A DNA stretch of 64,000 nucleotides from Paenibacillus albus (GTDB taxonomy: Bacteria > Bacillota > Bacilli > Paenibacillales > Paenibacillaceae). Within the stretch, counting starts at the first letter, position 1; each line of letters begins with the position of its first letter. Positions 52,916 through 61,473 of this stretch are shown here, piece by piece. Both the position numbers and the translations under genes were made by a program. The notes beneath the pieces were generated by a model. That model saw nothing but the letters and a program-made list of their open reading frames with translations, was not told where the DNA came from and searched no databases. The DNA lies in contig NZ_CP034437.1 of the NCBI RefSeq assembly GCF_003952225.1, positions 3,796,501 through 3,860,500 of the forward strand, read 5' to 3'.

Positions 52916-53248
52916 GTGAGCGATAACCATCAGTTGCGGGATGTATTTGACGCGATCGCAGATCCTACTAGGCGAAGGCTCATACAACTGTTATCAGAGG
53001 CTGAAGAGCTGCCGCTTCATGAGCTAACGTCACAATTCGAGATGGGCCGAACAGCGGTATCCAAACATTTGACCATACTGAAAGAAGCGGGACTGATCAT
53101 TGACCGGAAAGTCGGCCGAGAAACTCGCTTTAAGCTTAATGCGGCTCCCTTACAAGAAATTCAAGACTGGGTTGGATTCTACAGCAAGTTCTGGAGTACC
53201 AATATGCTGCGTTTAAACCAGCTGCTCTTAGAGGAGGAAGAAGAATGA
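52916..53248 (+). CDS. ArsR family repressor of the SRPBCC gene
   Basis: Winged-helix regulator of 110 residues. It reads DVFDAIADPTRRRLIQLLSEAEELPLHELTSQFEMGRTAVSKHLTILKEAGLIIDRKVGRETRFKLNAAPLQEIQDW, a form common next to AHSA1/SRPBCC genes. No CxC metal site (ELCVCDL-type) is present, so it is not a classical arsenic or metal sensor. The start is GTG 52916, five bases after GGAGAGG. Its stop overlaps the next start by four bases (ATGA), so the two are coupled. Confidence 0.92.
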   Translation: MSDNHQLRDVFDAIADPTRRRLIQLLSEAEELPLHELTSQFEMGRTAVSKHLTILKEAGLIIDRKVGRETRFKLNAAPLQEIQDWVGFYSKFWSTNMLRLNQLLLEEEEE

Positions 53249-53643
53249 GTTTAACCTTAAATTTGGACTTTCAATATACAACTACCGTTGAGAAGCTGTG
53301 GACAGCAATTACGGATCCGAGCAAGCTTGCCAAGTGGGTGATGGAGAACAACTTCAAGCCTGAGGTCGGCTACCAGTTCCAATTCCGCCAGAAGCCGACC
53401 GAATATTGGGATGGCATCGTGGAAGGCGAAGTGCTGATCGTAGACGAGCCGAACAAGCTCTCTTACACGTGGGGCACGGGAGCGGAGAAGCACACCGTCG
53501 TATGGACACTGCAGGATCTGGGTGACGGCAAAGTCAATCTTCATCTCGAACAAACGGGAATCTCCAATCCGCAGGCGCTGAACGGTGCCAAATATGGCTG
53601 GACGAGCATGGGCGGCGAGCTTGAGAAGCTGCTGGCGCAATAA
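53245..53643 (+). CDS. SRPBCC/AHSA1 domain protein
   Basis: A 132-residue START/Bet v1-like (AHSA1) domain protein, which forms a deep hydrophobic cavity and may bind a lipophilic ligand. Typical sequence is TTTVEKLWTAITDPSKLAKWVMENNFKPEVGYQFQFR, DGIVEGEVLIVDEPNKLSYTW and the closing WTSMGGELEKLLAQ. It is translationally coupled to the ArsR-type regulator. In other bacteria such ArsR-SRPBCC pairs are autoregulated; the ligand is rarely known. Confidence 0.9.
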   Translation: MSLTLNLDFQYTTTVEKLWTAITDPSKLAKWVMENNFKPEVGYQFQFRQKPTEYWDGIVEGEVLIVDEPNKLSYTWGTGAEKHTVVWTLQDLGDGKVNLHLEQTGISNPQALNGAKYGWTSMGGELEKLLAQ

Positions 53644-53774
53644 GGACTGAATAGAGCTTGACCGGCTGCTTCCCGCAGCCGGTTATGTCTATTTATACAG
53701 TCTGACAAACTTTCCATGTTTCTGTACAATATGAAGAGGAATATTATTCTAGCCACTAGCGGAAGGATGTTATC

Positions 53775-56033
53775 ATGACCGATTCGAATCAGGAATATAT
53801 CGTCATATCAGGGGCAAGAGAGAATAATCTCAAGGAAGTGTCATTGCGCATTCCGAAACGGAAGATCACGATCTTCACCGGCGTATCCGGTTCAGGCAAG
53901 TCGTCCATCGTATTCGATACGATCGCGGCTGAATCTACCCGGCTGCTGAATGAGAACTTCAGCATGTTCGTGCGCAACTTCTTGCCGCGCGTTCCCCAGC
54001 CGGACGCAGACGCCATCGAGAACTTGAGCATGGCAGTCATTGTGGATCAGAAGCGGCTTGGCGGCGGTTCCCATTCGACGATGGGCACGATTACCGATAT
54101 TTCTCCGATTCTTCGTCTGCTGTTCTCGCGAGCAGGACAGCCTCATGTCGGTCCCGCGCATATGTTCTCCTTCAACGATCCGCAAGGCATGTGTCCGGAG
54201 TGCAATGGACTCGGCCGCAGTCTGGTCGTAGACATGAAGATGGCAATTGATATGTCCAAGTCAATCAAGGAAGGAGCGATTCTGCTGCCGGATTACAAGG
54301 CAAACAGCTTCGATCTATCCATGCTTATTGAGTCAGGGACATTTGATATCGATAAGAAGCTAAGCGATTATTCGAAAGATGAGCTCAATGAGCTGCTATA
54401 TGGAAAAGCCAGAAAAGTTGAAGTTCAATTCATGAGCAAGGCGATGAATGTTACCGTCGAAGGCTGTATCGAGAAATTCACGAATAAGTACATTAGACGA
54501 GATATTAAGACGATGTCAGAGCGTACGCAGAAGGCGGTTATGCCTTATATCATTGAAGGCGTATGCTCGAGCTGTCATGGAGCAAGACTCAGTCAAGCTA
54601 CCCTAAGCAGTAAGATTAATGGATATAACATTGCCGATTTGGCCGCTATGGAAGTCGGCCAGCTCATCCGGGTCGTGCGCGAGATTGACAGTCCTGTCGC
54701 AGCGTCTATCATCAAGGCATTGACGGATCGACTGCAGCATCTTGTCGATATCGGACTTGATTACTTAACGCTCGACCGCGAGACCGATACATTGTCCGGA
54801 GGAGAATCTCAGCGTGTCAAGATGGTCAAGCATCTGAGCGGCAGTCTGGTCGATGTCACCTATATCTTTGACGAACCAAGCGTTGGTCTGCATCCTCGCG
54901 ATGTGCACCGGCTGAATGAACTGCTGCTCAAGCTGCGCGATAAAGGGAACACCGTCATCGTCGTCGAGCATGATCCCGATGTTATTAAAGTAGCGGATCA
55001 TATTGTCGATGTTGGTCCGCTTGCAGGCAGCCGCGGCGGTAACATTGTGTTTGAAGGAAGCTTCCCTGGCTTGCTTCAATCGGGCACGCTGACAGGCGAT
55101 CATATGAAGCGGCCGCTTCAGCTCAAGCAAGCGTGCAGGCAGCCAAACGGGAAGCTATCCATTAACAATGCGACGCTGCACAACTTGAATAACGTCAGCG
55201 TTGATATTCCAACCAGTGTGCTTACAGTCGTAACAGGAGTTGCAGGCTCGGGCAAAAGCACGCTCATCAACGATGTATTCCTGAGCAGTCATACAGATGC
55301 TATCGTCATTGACCAATCGGCGATTGGCGTATCCTCTCGTTCGAATCCGGCCACTTACACGGGTATTATGGATGATGTGCGCAAAGCTTTTGCTTCGGCG
55401 AATAAAGTCAATCAAGGCTTGTTCAGCTTCAATTCCAAGGGAGCTTGCGAGAACTGCGGCGGTCAAGGCGTAATCTCCATTGACCTGTCCTTCCTCGACA
55501 GCGTGGATCTGCCTTGCGAAGTGTGCGGAGGCAGAAGATTCAAGGAAGAAGTACTCGTATACAAGCTGAACGGAAAGTCGATTGCCGATGTGCTTGAAAT
55601 GACGGTAGAGCAGGCACTGGAGTTTTTCGAGCTGAAAGAGGTTGTGCGCAAGCTTCAGGCGCTGAGCGATGTCGGATTAACCTACATTACGCTCGGTCAA
55701 CCGATGAGCACGCTGTCAGGCGGAGAATGCCAACGCATCAAGCTTGCAAGCGAGCTGCACAAGAAAGGCAGCATCTACGTCATGGACGAGCCTACGACGG
55801 GCCTGCATATGTCGGATATCGGGCATCTGCTGGAAATTATGAACCGTCTCGTGGACGCAGGCAATACCGTCATCGTTATCGAGCACAATCTCGAAGTTAT
55901 TAGCCAAGCCGATTGGCTGATCGACATGGGTCCGGATGGAGGCAGCAAAGGCGGACAGGTGGTGTTCGAAGGGACGCCAACGGACATTATCCACGCAGAG
56001 CGTTCGATTACAGGGAAATATTTGAGATCTTAG
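53775..56033 (+). CDS. class II UvrA-like ABC ATPase (DrrC type)
   Basis: A 752-residue paralogue of the nucleotide excision repair protein UvrA, shorter than the roughly 940-residue housekeeping form. It has two ABC ATPase halves: Walker A GVSGSGKSS (36-44) with signature LSGGESQRV near 339, and Walker A GVAGSGKST in the second half with signature LSGGECQRI. Zinc finger cysteines are CPECNGLG, CSSCHGA and CENCGGQG..CEVCGGRR. The UvrB-binding and insertion regions look reduced. Class II UvrA proteins are often linked to resistance to DNA-binding drugs such as daunorubicin. ATG 53775 follows GGAAGGATG. Confidence 0.92.
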   Translation: MTDSNQEYIVISGARENNLKEVSLRIPKRKITIFTGVSGSGKSSIVFDTIAAESTRLLNENFSMFVRNFLPRVPQPDADAIENLSMAVIVDQKRLGGGSHSTMGTITDISPILRLLFSRAGQPHVGPAHMFSFNDPQGMCPECNGLGRSLVVDMKMAIDMSKSIKEGAILLPDYKANSFDLSMLIESGTFDIDKKLSDYSKDELNELLYGKARKVEVQFMSKAMNVTVEGCIEKFTNKYIRRDIKTMSERTQKAVMPYIIEGVCSSCHGARLSQATLSSKINGYNIADLAAMEVGQLIRVVREIDSPVAASIIKALTDRLQHLVDIGLDYLTLDRETDTLSGGESQRVKMVKHLSGSLVDVTYIFDEPSVGLHPRDVHRLNELLLKLRDKGNTVIVVEHDPDVIKVADHIVDVGPLAGSRGGNIVFEGSFPGLLQSGTLTGDHMKRPLQLKQACRQPNGKLSINNATLHNLNNVSVDIPTSVLTVVTGVAGSGKSTLINDVFLSSHTDAIVIDQSAIGVSSRSNPATYTGIMDDVRKAFASANKVNQGLFSFNSKGACENCGGQGVISIDLSFLDSVDLPCEVCGGRRFKEEVLVYKLNGKSIADVLEMTVEQALEFFELKEVVRKLQALSDVGLTYITLGQPMSTLSGGECQRIKLASELHKKGSIYVMDEPTTGLHMSDIGHLLEIMNRLVDAGNTVIVIEHNLEVISQADWLIDMGPDGGSKGGQVVFEGTPTDIIHAERSITGKYLRS

Positions 56034-56089
56034 TCGAATGACATAATCACATACATGAACACATTCACGAAAGAAAGGAGTGTCATAGA

Positions 56090-56683
56090 ATGAGCAATCC
56101 CGTTAGAAATAAAACAGTCGATTCGTTCATGAGCATGGCAAGCAGCTGGAAGGAAGAATTCGAGAAGCTTAGAGAGATTGTCTTGGATAGCGAGCTTACC
56201 GAAGATTTCAAATGGATGCACCCTTGCTATACGCTGAACGATAAGAATGTCGTGATCATCCATGGTTTCAAAGAATATTGCGCGCTGCTGTTTCATAAAG
56301 GAGCTTTGTTGAAAGATCCGCACGGCATCCTTATTCAACAGACGGCGAATGTACAGGCAGCTCGCCAGCTCCGGTTCACGAGCTTGCAAGAAATAGTTGA
56401 TATGGAGCTCACCATTAGAGCCTATCTATATGAAGCCATCGAGATCGAGAAGTCTGGCAAGGAAGTTCCGCTCAAGAAGGTTACCGAATTTGCGGTTGCA
56501 GAGGAATTTCAAGTGAAGCTGGATGAGAATGCTGCGTTGAAAGCAGCCTTTGAAGCGCTGACTCCCGGCCGGCAAAGAGGCTATCTGCTGCATTTCTCAC
56601 AGCCGAAGCAATCCAAGACTCGCACTGCGAGGGTCGAGAAGTATACGGAGCATATTTTGAACGGAAAAGGGATCGACGATTAA
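56090..56683 (+). CDS. YdeI/OmpD-associated family protein with DUF1801 domain
   Basis: A 197-residue soluble protein. The N-terminal DUF1801-like domain (about 20-130) contains LREIVLDSELTEDFKWMHPCYTLNDKNVVIIHGFKEYCALLFHKGALLKD. The C-terminal YdeI helical segment has AAFEALTPGRQRGYLLHFSQPKQSKTRTARVEKY, the usual family ending. Function is not established beyond reports of stress links in YdeI relatives. ATG 56090 follows GAAAGGAGTG. A strong terminator follows. Confidence 0.9.
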   Translation: MSNPVRNKTVDSFMSMASSWKEEFEKLREIVLDSELTEDFKWMHPCYTLNDKNVVIIHGFKEYCALLFHKGALLKDPHGILIQQTANVQAARQLRFTSLQEIVDMELTIRAYLYEAIEIEKSGKEVPLKKVTEFAVAEEFQVKLDENAALKAAFEALTPGRQRGYLLHFSQPKQSKTRTARVEKYTEHILNGKGIDD

Positions 56684-56688
56684 TGAAG

Positions 56689-56724
56689 AAGAAGTCCGCG
56701 AGCAATCGCGGTCTTCTTTCTTTT
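56689..56724 (+). terminator. terminator after the YdeI-like gene
   Basis: AAGAAGTCCGCGA and TCGCGGTCTTCTT, 13-base stem with one mismatch and a GCAA tetraloop, then TCTTTT. Confidence 0.9.
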
Positions 56725-56779
56725 AGCGGGGTCTGATGCTATTGTAATAACAAACGATAGGAAACGAGGGAATACATAG

Positions 56780-57853
56780 ATGGAGAATCGAAGCAAATTA
56801 AAGGTCGGTGTGCTCGGCTGTGGCGTGATCTCCCAGGCTGCTCATTTGGAAGCATGTGCTAGAGCCAATAATATTGAGCTTGTTGCAATCTGTGATGTTG
56901 CTCATGATTTGGTAGAGAAGATGGTACATAAATATAACCCGAAGCGCGCGTACACCAACTACGATGAGATGTTAGCCGATCCGGAAGTGGAAGCCGTCAT
57001 TATCGGAATCGCGGACCAATTCCATGTGCCAATGGCGAAGAAGGCCGTGCTCGCCGGCAAACACGTTCTCGTAGAGAAGCCGCTTGGCGTGACGGTAGAG
57101 GAATGCGAGGAGCTTGAGGTCATTGTGAAGCGCTCCAACCTGACATTCCAGGTAGGCAACATGAAGCGATTCGATCCGGGCATTGCATATGCGAAGAATT
57201 TTATCAAAGATGAAATGGGTGAAATGCTGGCGCTAAAAGCATGGTACTGCGATTCAACTTACCGGTATACGGTTACAGAGAACGTGATGCCTGTCATGGC
57301 GTCGAGCGACGCAGCCAGGAAGCCGGAAGGGAATCCGAAGCTGGACAAACAGCGTTATTATATGATGACGCATGGAAGTCACCTTGTCGATACGGCGAGA
57401 TTGCTCGGCGGAGAGATCGAGAGCGTACATGCTTGGCATACCGAACGATTCGGGGCGCACAGCTGGCTGTGTACCATTACTTATGCGAATGGCACGGTGG
57501 GTCAGCTGGATCTCACCGTCGCCGTGAGAATGGATTGGCATGAAGGCTTCCAAGTGTACGGGGAGCATGGCAGCGTCATTGCGAAGACCTATAATCCTTG
57601 GCTTTTCAAAGCAAGCGATGTAGAAGTGTTCTCGGTGAAAGACGGGTTGTATCGCAAGCCGCTTGGCGCAGACGCGCATTTCTACAAGCTCCAGCTAGAG
57701 GGCTTCGCAGATACCATTCTGAATGGTGCGCCGATGATAGGCGCTTCGATTCATGATGGCGTGCAAAATATGAGAGCCATGGTAGCGTTAGCTAGATCTG
57801 CTGAGATCGGCGGCGAAAAAGTGAGTCTATCCGAAGTGACAGGCGGTGTCTAA
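56780..57853 (+). CDS. Gfo/Idh/MocA family oxidoreductase
   Basis: NAD(P)-dependent dehydrogenase of 357 residues acting on a cyclic polyol or sugar derivative. The Rossmann motif is VGVLGCGVISQAAHLEACAR (residues 9-28). EKPLGVTVEECEEL near 96 contains the family Lys-Pro. The substrate domain has MMTHGSHLVDTARLLGGEIESV, with the likely catalytic His. The ATG at 56780 is preceded only by AACGAGGGA. First gene of a three-gene unit with a sugar isomerase-like protein and an ATP-grasp ligase; its stop overlaps the next start. Confidence 0.9.
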   Translation: MENRSKLKVGVLGCGVISQAAHLEACARANNIELVAICDVAHDLVEKMVHKYNPKRAYTNYDEMLADPEVEAVIIGIADQFHVPMAKKAVLAGKHVLVEKPLGVTVEECEELEVIVKRSNLTFQVGNMKRFDPGIAYAKNFIKDEMGEMLALKAWYCDSTYRYTVTENVMPVMASSDAARKPEGNPKLDKQRYYMMTHGSHLVDTARLLGGEIESVHAWHTERFGAHSWLCTITYANGTVGQLDLTVAVRMDWHEGFQVYGEHGSVIAKTYNPWLFKASDVEVFSVKDGLYRKPLGADAHFYKLQLEGFADTILNGAPMIGASIHDGVQNMRAMVALARSAEIGGEKVSLSEVTGGV

Positions 57854-58680
57854 TGGAGCTTGGGATCTTCGCGAAAACCTTCAGCAGAAACTCCGTTGAA
57901 GAAATCCTTCAAGCGATTCGCGGGCATGGCCTTACAAGGACGCAATTTAATATGTCCTGTGCCGGACTGCCTCCGATGCCGGACCATATAGAGCTAGAGC
58001 TTGCACAGTCGATAAGAAGCGCTTGTCAGCGCAATCAGATCGAGATGTCCGCATTATCCGGCACGTTCAACATGGCGCATCCAGACGCTGATATCCGCAG
58101 AGCGGGGATTGACCGTCTGCATGTTCTGGCGCAAGCTTGCAGCGCACTCGGAACATCCACGATTACGCTCTGCACGGGCAGCCGAAATCGGGACAGTATG
58201 TGGAAGGTGCATCCAGACAATCGGAGTAAAGAAGCATGGTCGGACATGTTGCATTCGCTAGCGTCGGCAGTGGAAATCGCGGAGCAATACGACATCGTTC
58301 TCGGCGTCGAACCTGAGCTCGCCAATGTCGTGTACGACGCAAGCAGAGCCAAGCTTCTGCTGGACGAGCTTGGGTCCCCACACGTCAAGATTGTAATGGA
58401 TGCCGCGAATTTGTATAATCCTGAGAGTGACCGTTCGCAGAACGATCTATTATCCGAAGCATTCGACTTGCTAGGCGAGCATATCGTCATCGCGCATGCC
58501 AAGGATATCACGACGAACGGACAAGCAGAGTTTGTTGCTGCCGGCGCCGGGATGGTCGATTATCAACATTATTTGCAGCTGCTCTCAGCAGTGAATTTTA
58601 CAGGGCCGCTCATTCTGCATGGTTTGAGTGAAGATCAAGTGGATGGAAGCTTATCCTTCATTAAAGCTCTGATTTCATAA
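57853..58680 (+). CDS. sugar phosphate isomerase/epimerase-like TIM-barrel protein
   Basis: A 275-residue AP endonuclease 2/xylose isomerase-like TIM barrel, a family of metal-dependent epimerases, isomerases and dehydratases. It shows LGIFAKTFSRNSVEEILQAI at the N-terminus, a metal-ligand Glu in VLGVEPELANVV (about residue 155), an Asp in IVMDAANLYNP and His-Ala-Lys in HIVIAHAKDI. It overlaps the upstream oxidoreductase by one base, so the two proteins probably act in succession on one substrate. Confidence 0.88.
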   Translation: MELGIFAKTFSRNSVEEILQAIRGHGLTRTQFNMSCAGLPPMPDHIELELAQSIRSACQRNQIEMSALSGTFNMAHPDADIRRAGIDRLHVLAQACSALGTSTITLCTGSRNRDSMWKVHPDNRSKEAWSDMLHSLASAVEIAEQYDIVLGVEPELANVVYDASRAKLLLDELGSPHVKIVMDAANLYNPESDRSQNDLLSEAFDLLGEHIVIAHAKDITTNGQAEFVAAGAGMVDYQHYLQLLSAVNFTGPLILHGLSEDQVDGSLSFIKALIS

Positions 58681-58697
58681 TGAACAAGGGGATTACG

Positions 58698-59951
58698 ATG
58701 AAAAGCTACGATTTTTTACCGATTATACTTGGAAGCGATGAGAACGCGTATGGCAACGTGAGATTGATTCATGAGCGATACCAGATCAAGCCGCTGCTGC
58801 TCTGCAGCCGCTTGTTAATCCCGACAATGAACAGCAGCTTGTTTGACCTCGTGCAAATTGACCGCTTCGACAGCGAGAGCGTATTCCCGGGCGCATTGCT
58901 CAAGATATTGGAGAAGCATGCTGCTCCTAACCGCAAACTAGTCGTCATACCTTGCTCAGATTACTATGCCGGTATGCTGTCGCGTCATTACAGCACGTTC
59001 AAAGGTCTGATCGCGAATCATTTTATATCCGATTCCTTACTCGATACGCTGGATACGAAGGATAAGTTCTATAAGCTTTGTGAGAAGCATGGCATGGATT
59101 ATCCGAAGACCATTGTAAGCGAGCCGCAGGAACGCGAAAGCGCACTGAACCATATGGACTTCCAATTCCCGATTGTGGTTAAGCCAGAGAACAGTAATGC
59201 TTACGAATATTTGCATTGCGAATTCGAAGGGAAGAAGAAGGTATTCTTCTTTAATACGAAGGACGATTACTTGAAGATGGTCAGAAGCATGAATACATCC
59301 GATTACAAAGGAAAGCTGATCATTCAAGAATTTATTCCTGGCGGGGACAGCTCCATGCGCGTCATTAACAGCTTCTCGGATGACAACGGACAAGTTCGGA
59401 TCATGTGTCTTGGTCAGCCGGTGCTTGAGGAATATACGCCGAAGACGCTTGGAAACTATGCCGCGATTATTAGCCGTTCAGATAAAGCGATCTATGAAAA
59501 GATCAAGAAGTTCCTTGAAGAGATCGGCTATATCGGCTTCTCCAATATCGATATGAAGTATGACAGCAGAACAGGCAAGTATATGCTGTTTGAAATTAAT
59601 CCGCGCCTTGGCAGAAGCAGTTTCTTTGTAAGGGCTGCCGGGTTAAATATGATTGAAGCTTTGATCGATAACGTCGTTTATGGCAAGAATGAGGCGACAA
59701 TTTACAGCGATCGGACAGCGCTCTGGACGAACGTGCCACGAGCAGTCCTTCGCAAATATGTAACTGAACCGGCGTTATCTGCGGAGATTAATGCGCTCTA
59801 TAGGCAGAAAAAAGTGCTCAAGTCGCTCTGGTACAGCAAGGATCTGAATATGAAACGCATATTACGAGTGTCGCGTTACTATTTCGGACATATCAACAAC
59901 TATCGAAAGTATTATTTTGATAAATTGGATGCTTCAATGACCGAACTATAA
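58698..59951 (+). CDS. ATP-grasp carboxylate-amine ligase-like protein
   Basis: About 417-residue ATP-grasp enzyme predicted to activate a carboxylate as an acyl phosphate and join an amine. An N-terminal pre-ATP-grasp domain precedes FPIVVKPENSNAYEYL (ATP-binding lysine), KLIIQEFIPGGDSSMRV and YMLFEINPRLGRSSFFV, with Mg-binding Glu/Asn. The pattern is close to D-aspartate ligase-like proteins of Gram-positives. The start is taken as ATG 58698, seven bases after AAGGGG. ATG 58680 overlaps the upstream stop and is possible. Partner of the two preceding genes. Confidence 0.86.
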   Translation: MKSYDFLPIILGSDENAYGNVRLIHERYQIKPLLLCSRLLIPTMNSSLFDLVQIDRFDSESVFPGALLKILEKHAAPNRKLVVIPCSDYYAGMLSRHYSTFKGLIANHFISDSLLDTLDTKDKFYKLCEKHGMDYPKTIVSEPQERESALNHMDFQFPIVVKPENSNAYEYLHCEFEGKKKVFFFNTKDDYLKMVRSMNTSDYKGKLIIQEFIPGGDSSMRVINSFSDDNGQVRIMCLGQPVLEEYTPKTLGNYAAIISRSDKAIYEKIKKFLEEIGYIGFSNIDMKYDSRTGKYMLFEINPRLGRSSFFVRAAGLNMIEALIDNVVYGKNEATIYSDRTALWTNVPRAVLRKYVTEPALSAEINALYRQKKVLKSLWYSKDLNMKRILRVSRYYFGHINNYRKYYFDKLDASMTEL

Positions 59952-59984
59952 TGCAGCCTTGAAAGGGAAGGTAGGGGATACCGC

Positions 59985-60479
59985 ATGCTGCGAAAGCTAG
60001 CGATTGCGTTAGGTGTGCTTGTCGTCCTGGCAGGAGGCGTATTTCTCTATTATAAAGACACCATCATCGATACGGTTCATTTTGCCAAACAGACGAAAGA
60101 GACGGTATCGAAGGTCAATGAGGTCAACAACAAGCTGCCTGCATTGATTGAGCAAGCGAAGGAGATCCAGAAGCAGGGAACGGGCGATGCAGCCAAGACG
60201 GCGGACAAATCTGTGGCAGAGCAGGAGATCAAGAAACAATTGATCACAGTCAAACAAGTGATCAATAAGTTGGTTGAGACCGAGCCGCCTGCAAAGCTGA
60301 AGAGTCTGCAAGAGAAGCTCGCATCGAACTCGGATGAGGCAAACCGGCAGATTGACGAATATATTCGTCAAATCGATAACGGCAATTTCGACCCGGAGCA
60401 ATTCCAAGCTATCTATGAGCAGATGAAGGATACACCTGAGTTTAAAGAAGCGGAGAAGTACTTGAAATTGTTGAAATAA
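59985..60479 (+). CDS. membrane-anchored coiled-coil protein, DUF6376-like
   Basis: A 164-residue protein with one N-terminal membrane anchor (residues about 5-23) and no lipobox, followed by a mostly helical extracytoplasmic part. The pattern TVHFAKQTKETVSKVNEVNNKLPALIEQAKEIQ and the ending YIRQIDNGNFDPEQFQAIYEQMKDTPEFKEAEKYL resembles the DUF6376 family. Function unknown. It follows the ATP-grasp gene by 33 bases and may be co-transcribed. A terminator follows directly. Confidence 0.75.
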   Translation: MLRKLAIALGVLVVLAGGVFLYYKDTIIDTVHFAKQTKETVSKVNEVNNKLPALIEQAKEIQKQGTGDAAKTADKSVAEQEIKKQLITVKQVINKLVETEPPAKLKSLQEKLASNSDEANRQIDEYIRQIDNGNFDPEQFQAIYEQMKDTPEFKEAEKYLKLLK

Positions 60480-60488
60480 ACATGCAGG

Positions 60489-60522
60489 AGCAGTCGATTA
60501 CTCGTTAATCGGCTGCTTTTTC
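60489..60522 (+). terminator. terminator of the oxidoreductase/ATP-grasp operon
   Basis: AGCAGTCGATTA and TAATCGGCTGCT, 12-base stem with one G-U pair and TTTTTCT tail. Confidence 0.92.
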
Positions 60523-60597
60523 TATTGCTCAAGTTTACGTTCCTTGTTACTGGTAAAGACTTACAGTAATAAAGGCGTTACAGAAAGCGGAATCAGA

Positions 60598-61449
60598 ATG
60601 GAACTCACCAATATCTCCTTCAAAGCCTTATCGATCACGAGTGAAATCGACCTCAACAAAATCGCCATCCACTTAGGAATGCCGAAGAAATATACGTGGG
60701 AGCAGCCGCTCATTCTAAGAACGAATGAGCTAAAGACGATCTATCCGGCAAGAATCAACGAGCTGCAGCAGGTGCTCGTATTTTCGTTTGGCAGCGTCGT
60801 CTTTGTGAATCATACGGGGAAGGGCGAAATCCAGCTCCTTCTGAAGTTCCTCCAAACCTTCGAGAAGGATATCGATCTGTCGCGCACGGATAGCTTCACG
60901 GATGATTATAGTCTACATGTCGAGCCCATCGAGAGCATGGAGCTGACGGACGAGTATGTCGTCGTGAAAGAGTATGAATTTTTCTTACCGGAATTAATTG
61001 CAACCGTGCTGGCCAAATCGGTCGCGCTTGAGAAGGCCGAGCAGCAGTTAGGCCGCGTTCAAGATGGCATCGAAGTGATGATCGAGCGGTTGGAGAAAGG
61101 CAAGCTACGGATCAGCAACAAGGTATTGGCAAGTACGACTGCGAAGATCGTTCGGCATGAATTCAATACGCTCGCCTATATTATGATACTGGACAAGCCC
61201 GAGGTCACATGGACCCATCAATCGGCGAGCCAGTTTTACGAGCAGATGATGAATTTCTTTGAATTAAACGATCGCTATACGATATTAAAAAGCAAGACGG
61301 ACATTCTGTATCACATTACCGAAGGATTCTCCGACATCAGCCATTCGATCCGAGGTCTGTTCGTAGAATGGATTGTCGTTATACTCATTGTCATCGAAGT
61401 CGTCATTACGATCTTGCAAATTCTGGGCTGGGTTCCGACTCATTCGTAA
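60598..61449 (+). CDS. RMD1/YagE (DUF155) family protein
   Basis: A 283-residue protein of the RMD1/YagE family, related to yeast RMD1 and RMD8. The N-terminal domain starts ISFKALSITSEIDLNKIAIHLG, with VLVFSFGSVVFVNHTGKGEIQLLLKFL. The family core is EKAEQQLGRVQDGIEVMIERLEKGKLRISNKVLASTTAKIVRHEFNTLAYIMILDKPEVTW. A C-terminal membrane helix (VVILIVIEVVITILQILG) fits the common tail anchor. The start is tentative: ATG 60598 has only weak AAAGCGGA upstream, and 60544 is also in frame. Cellular role in bacteria is unknown. Confidence 0.85.
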   Translation: MELTNISFKALSITSEIDLNKIAIHLGMPKKYTWEQPLILRTNELKTIYPARINELQQVLVFSFGSVVFVNHTGKGEIQLLLKFLQTFEKDIDLSRTDSFTDDYSLHVEPIESMELTDEYVVVKEYEFFLPELIATVLAKSVALEKAEQQLGRVQDGIEVMIERLEKGKLRISNKVLASTTAKIVRHEFNTLAYIMILDKPEVTWTHQSASQFYEQMMNFFELNDRYTILKSKTDILYHITEGFSDISHSIRGLFVEWIVVILIVIEVVITILQILGWVPTHS

Positions 61450-61473
61450 CCATACGACAAGGAGAGACCGCAT

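Noticed and set aside
53661-53683. Terminator after the SRPBCC gene
   Set aside because: ACCGGCTGC/GCAGCCGGT forms a good hairpin but no T-tract follows, so it was not listed as a terminator.
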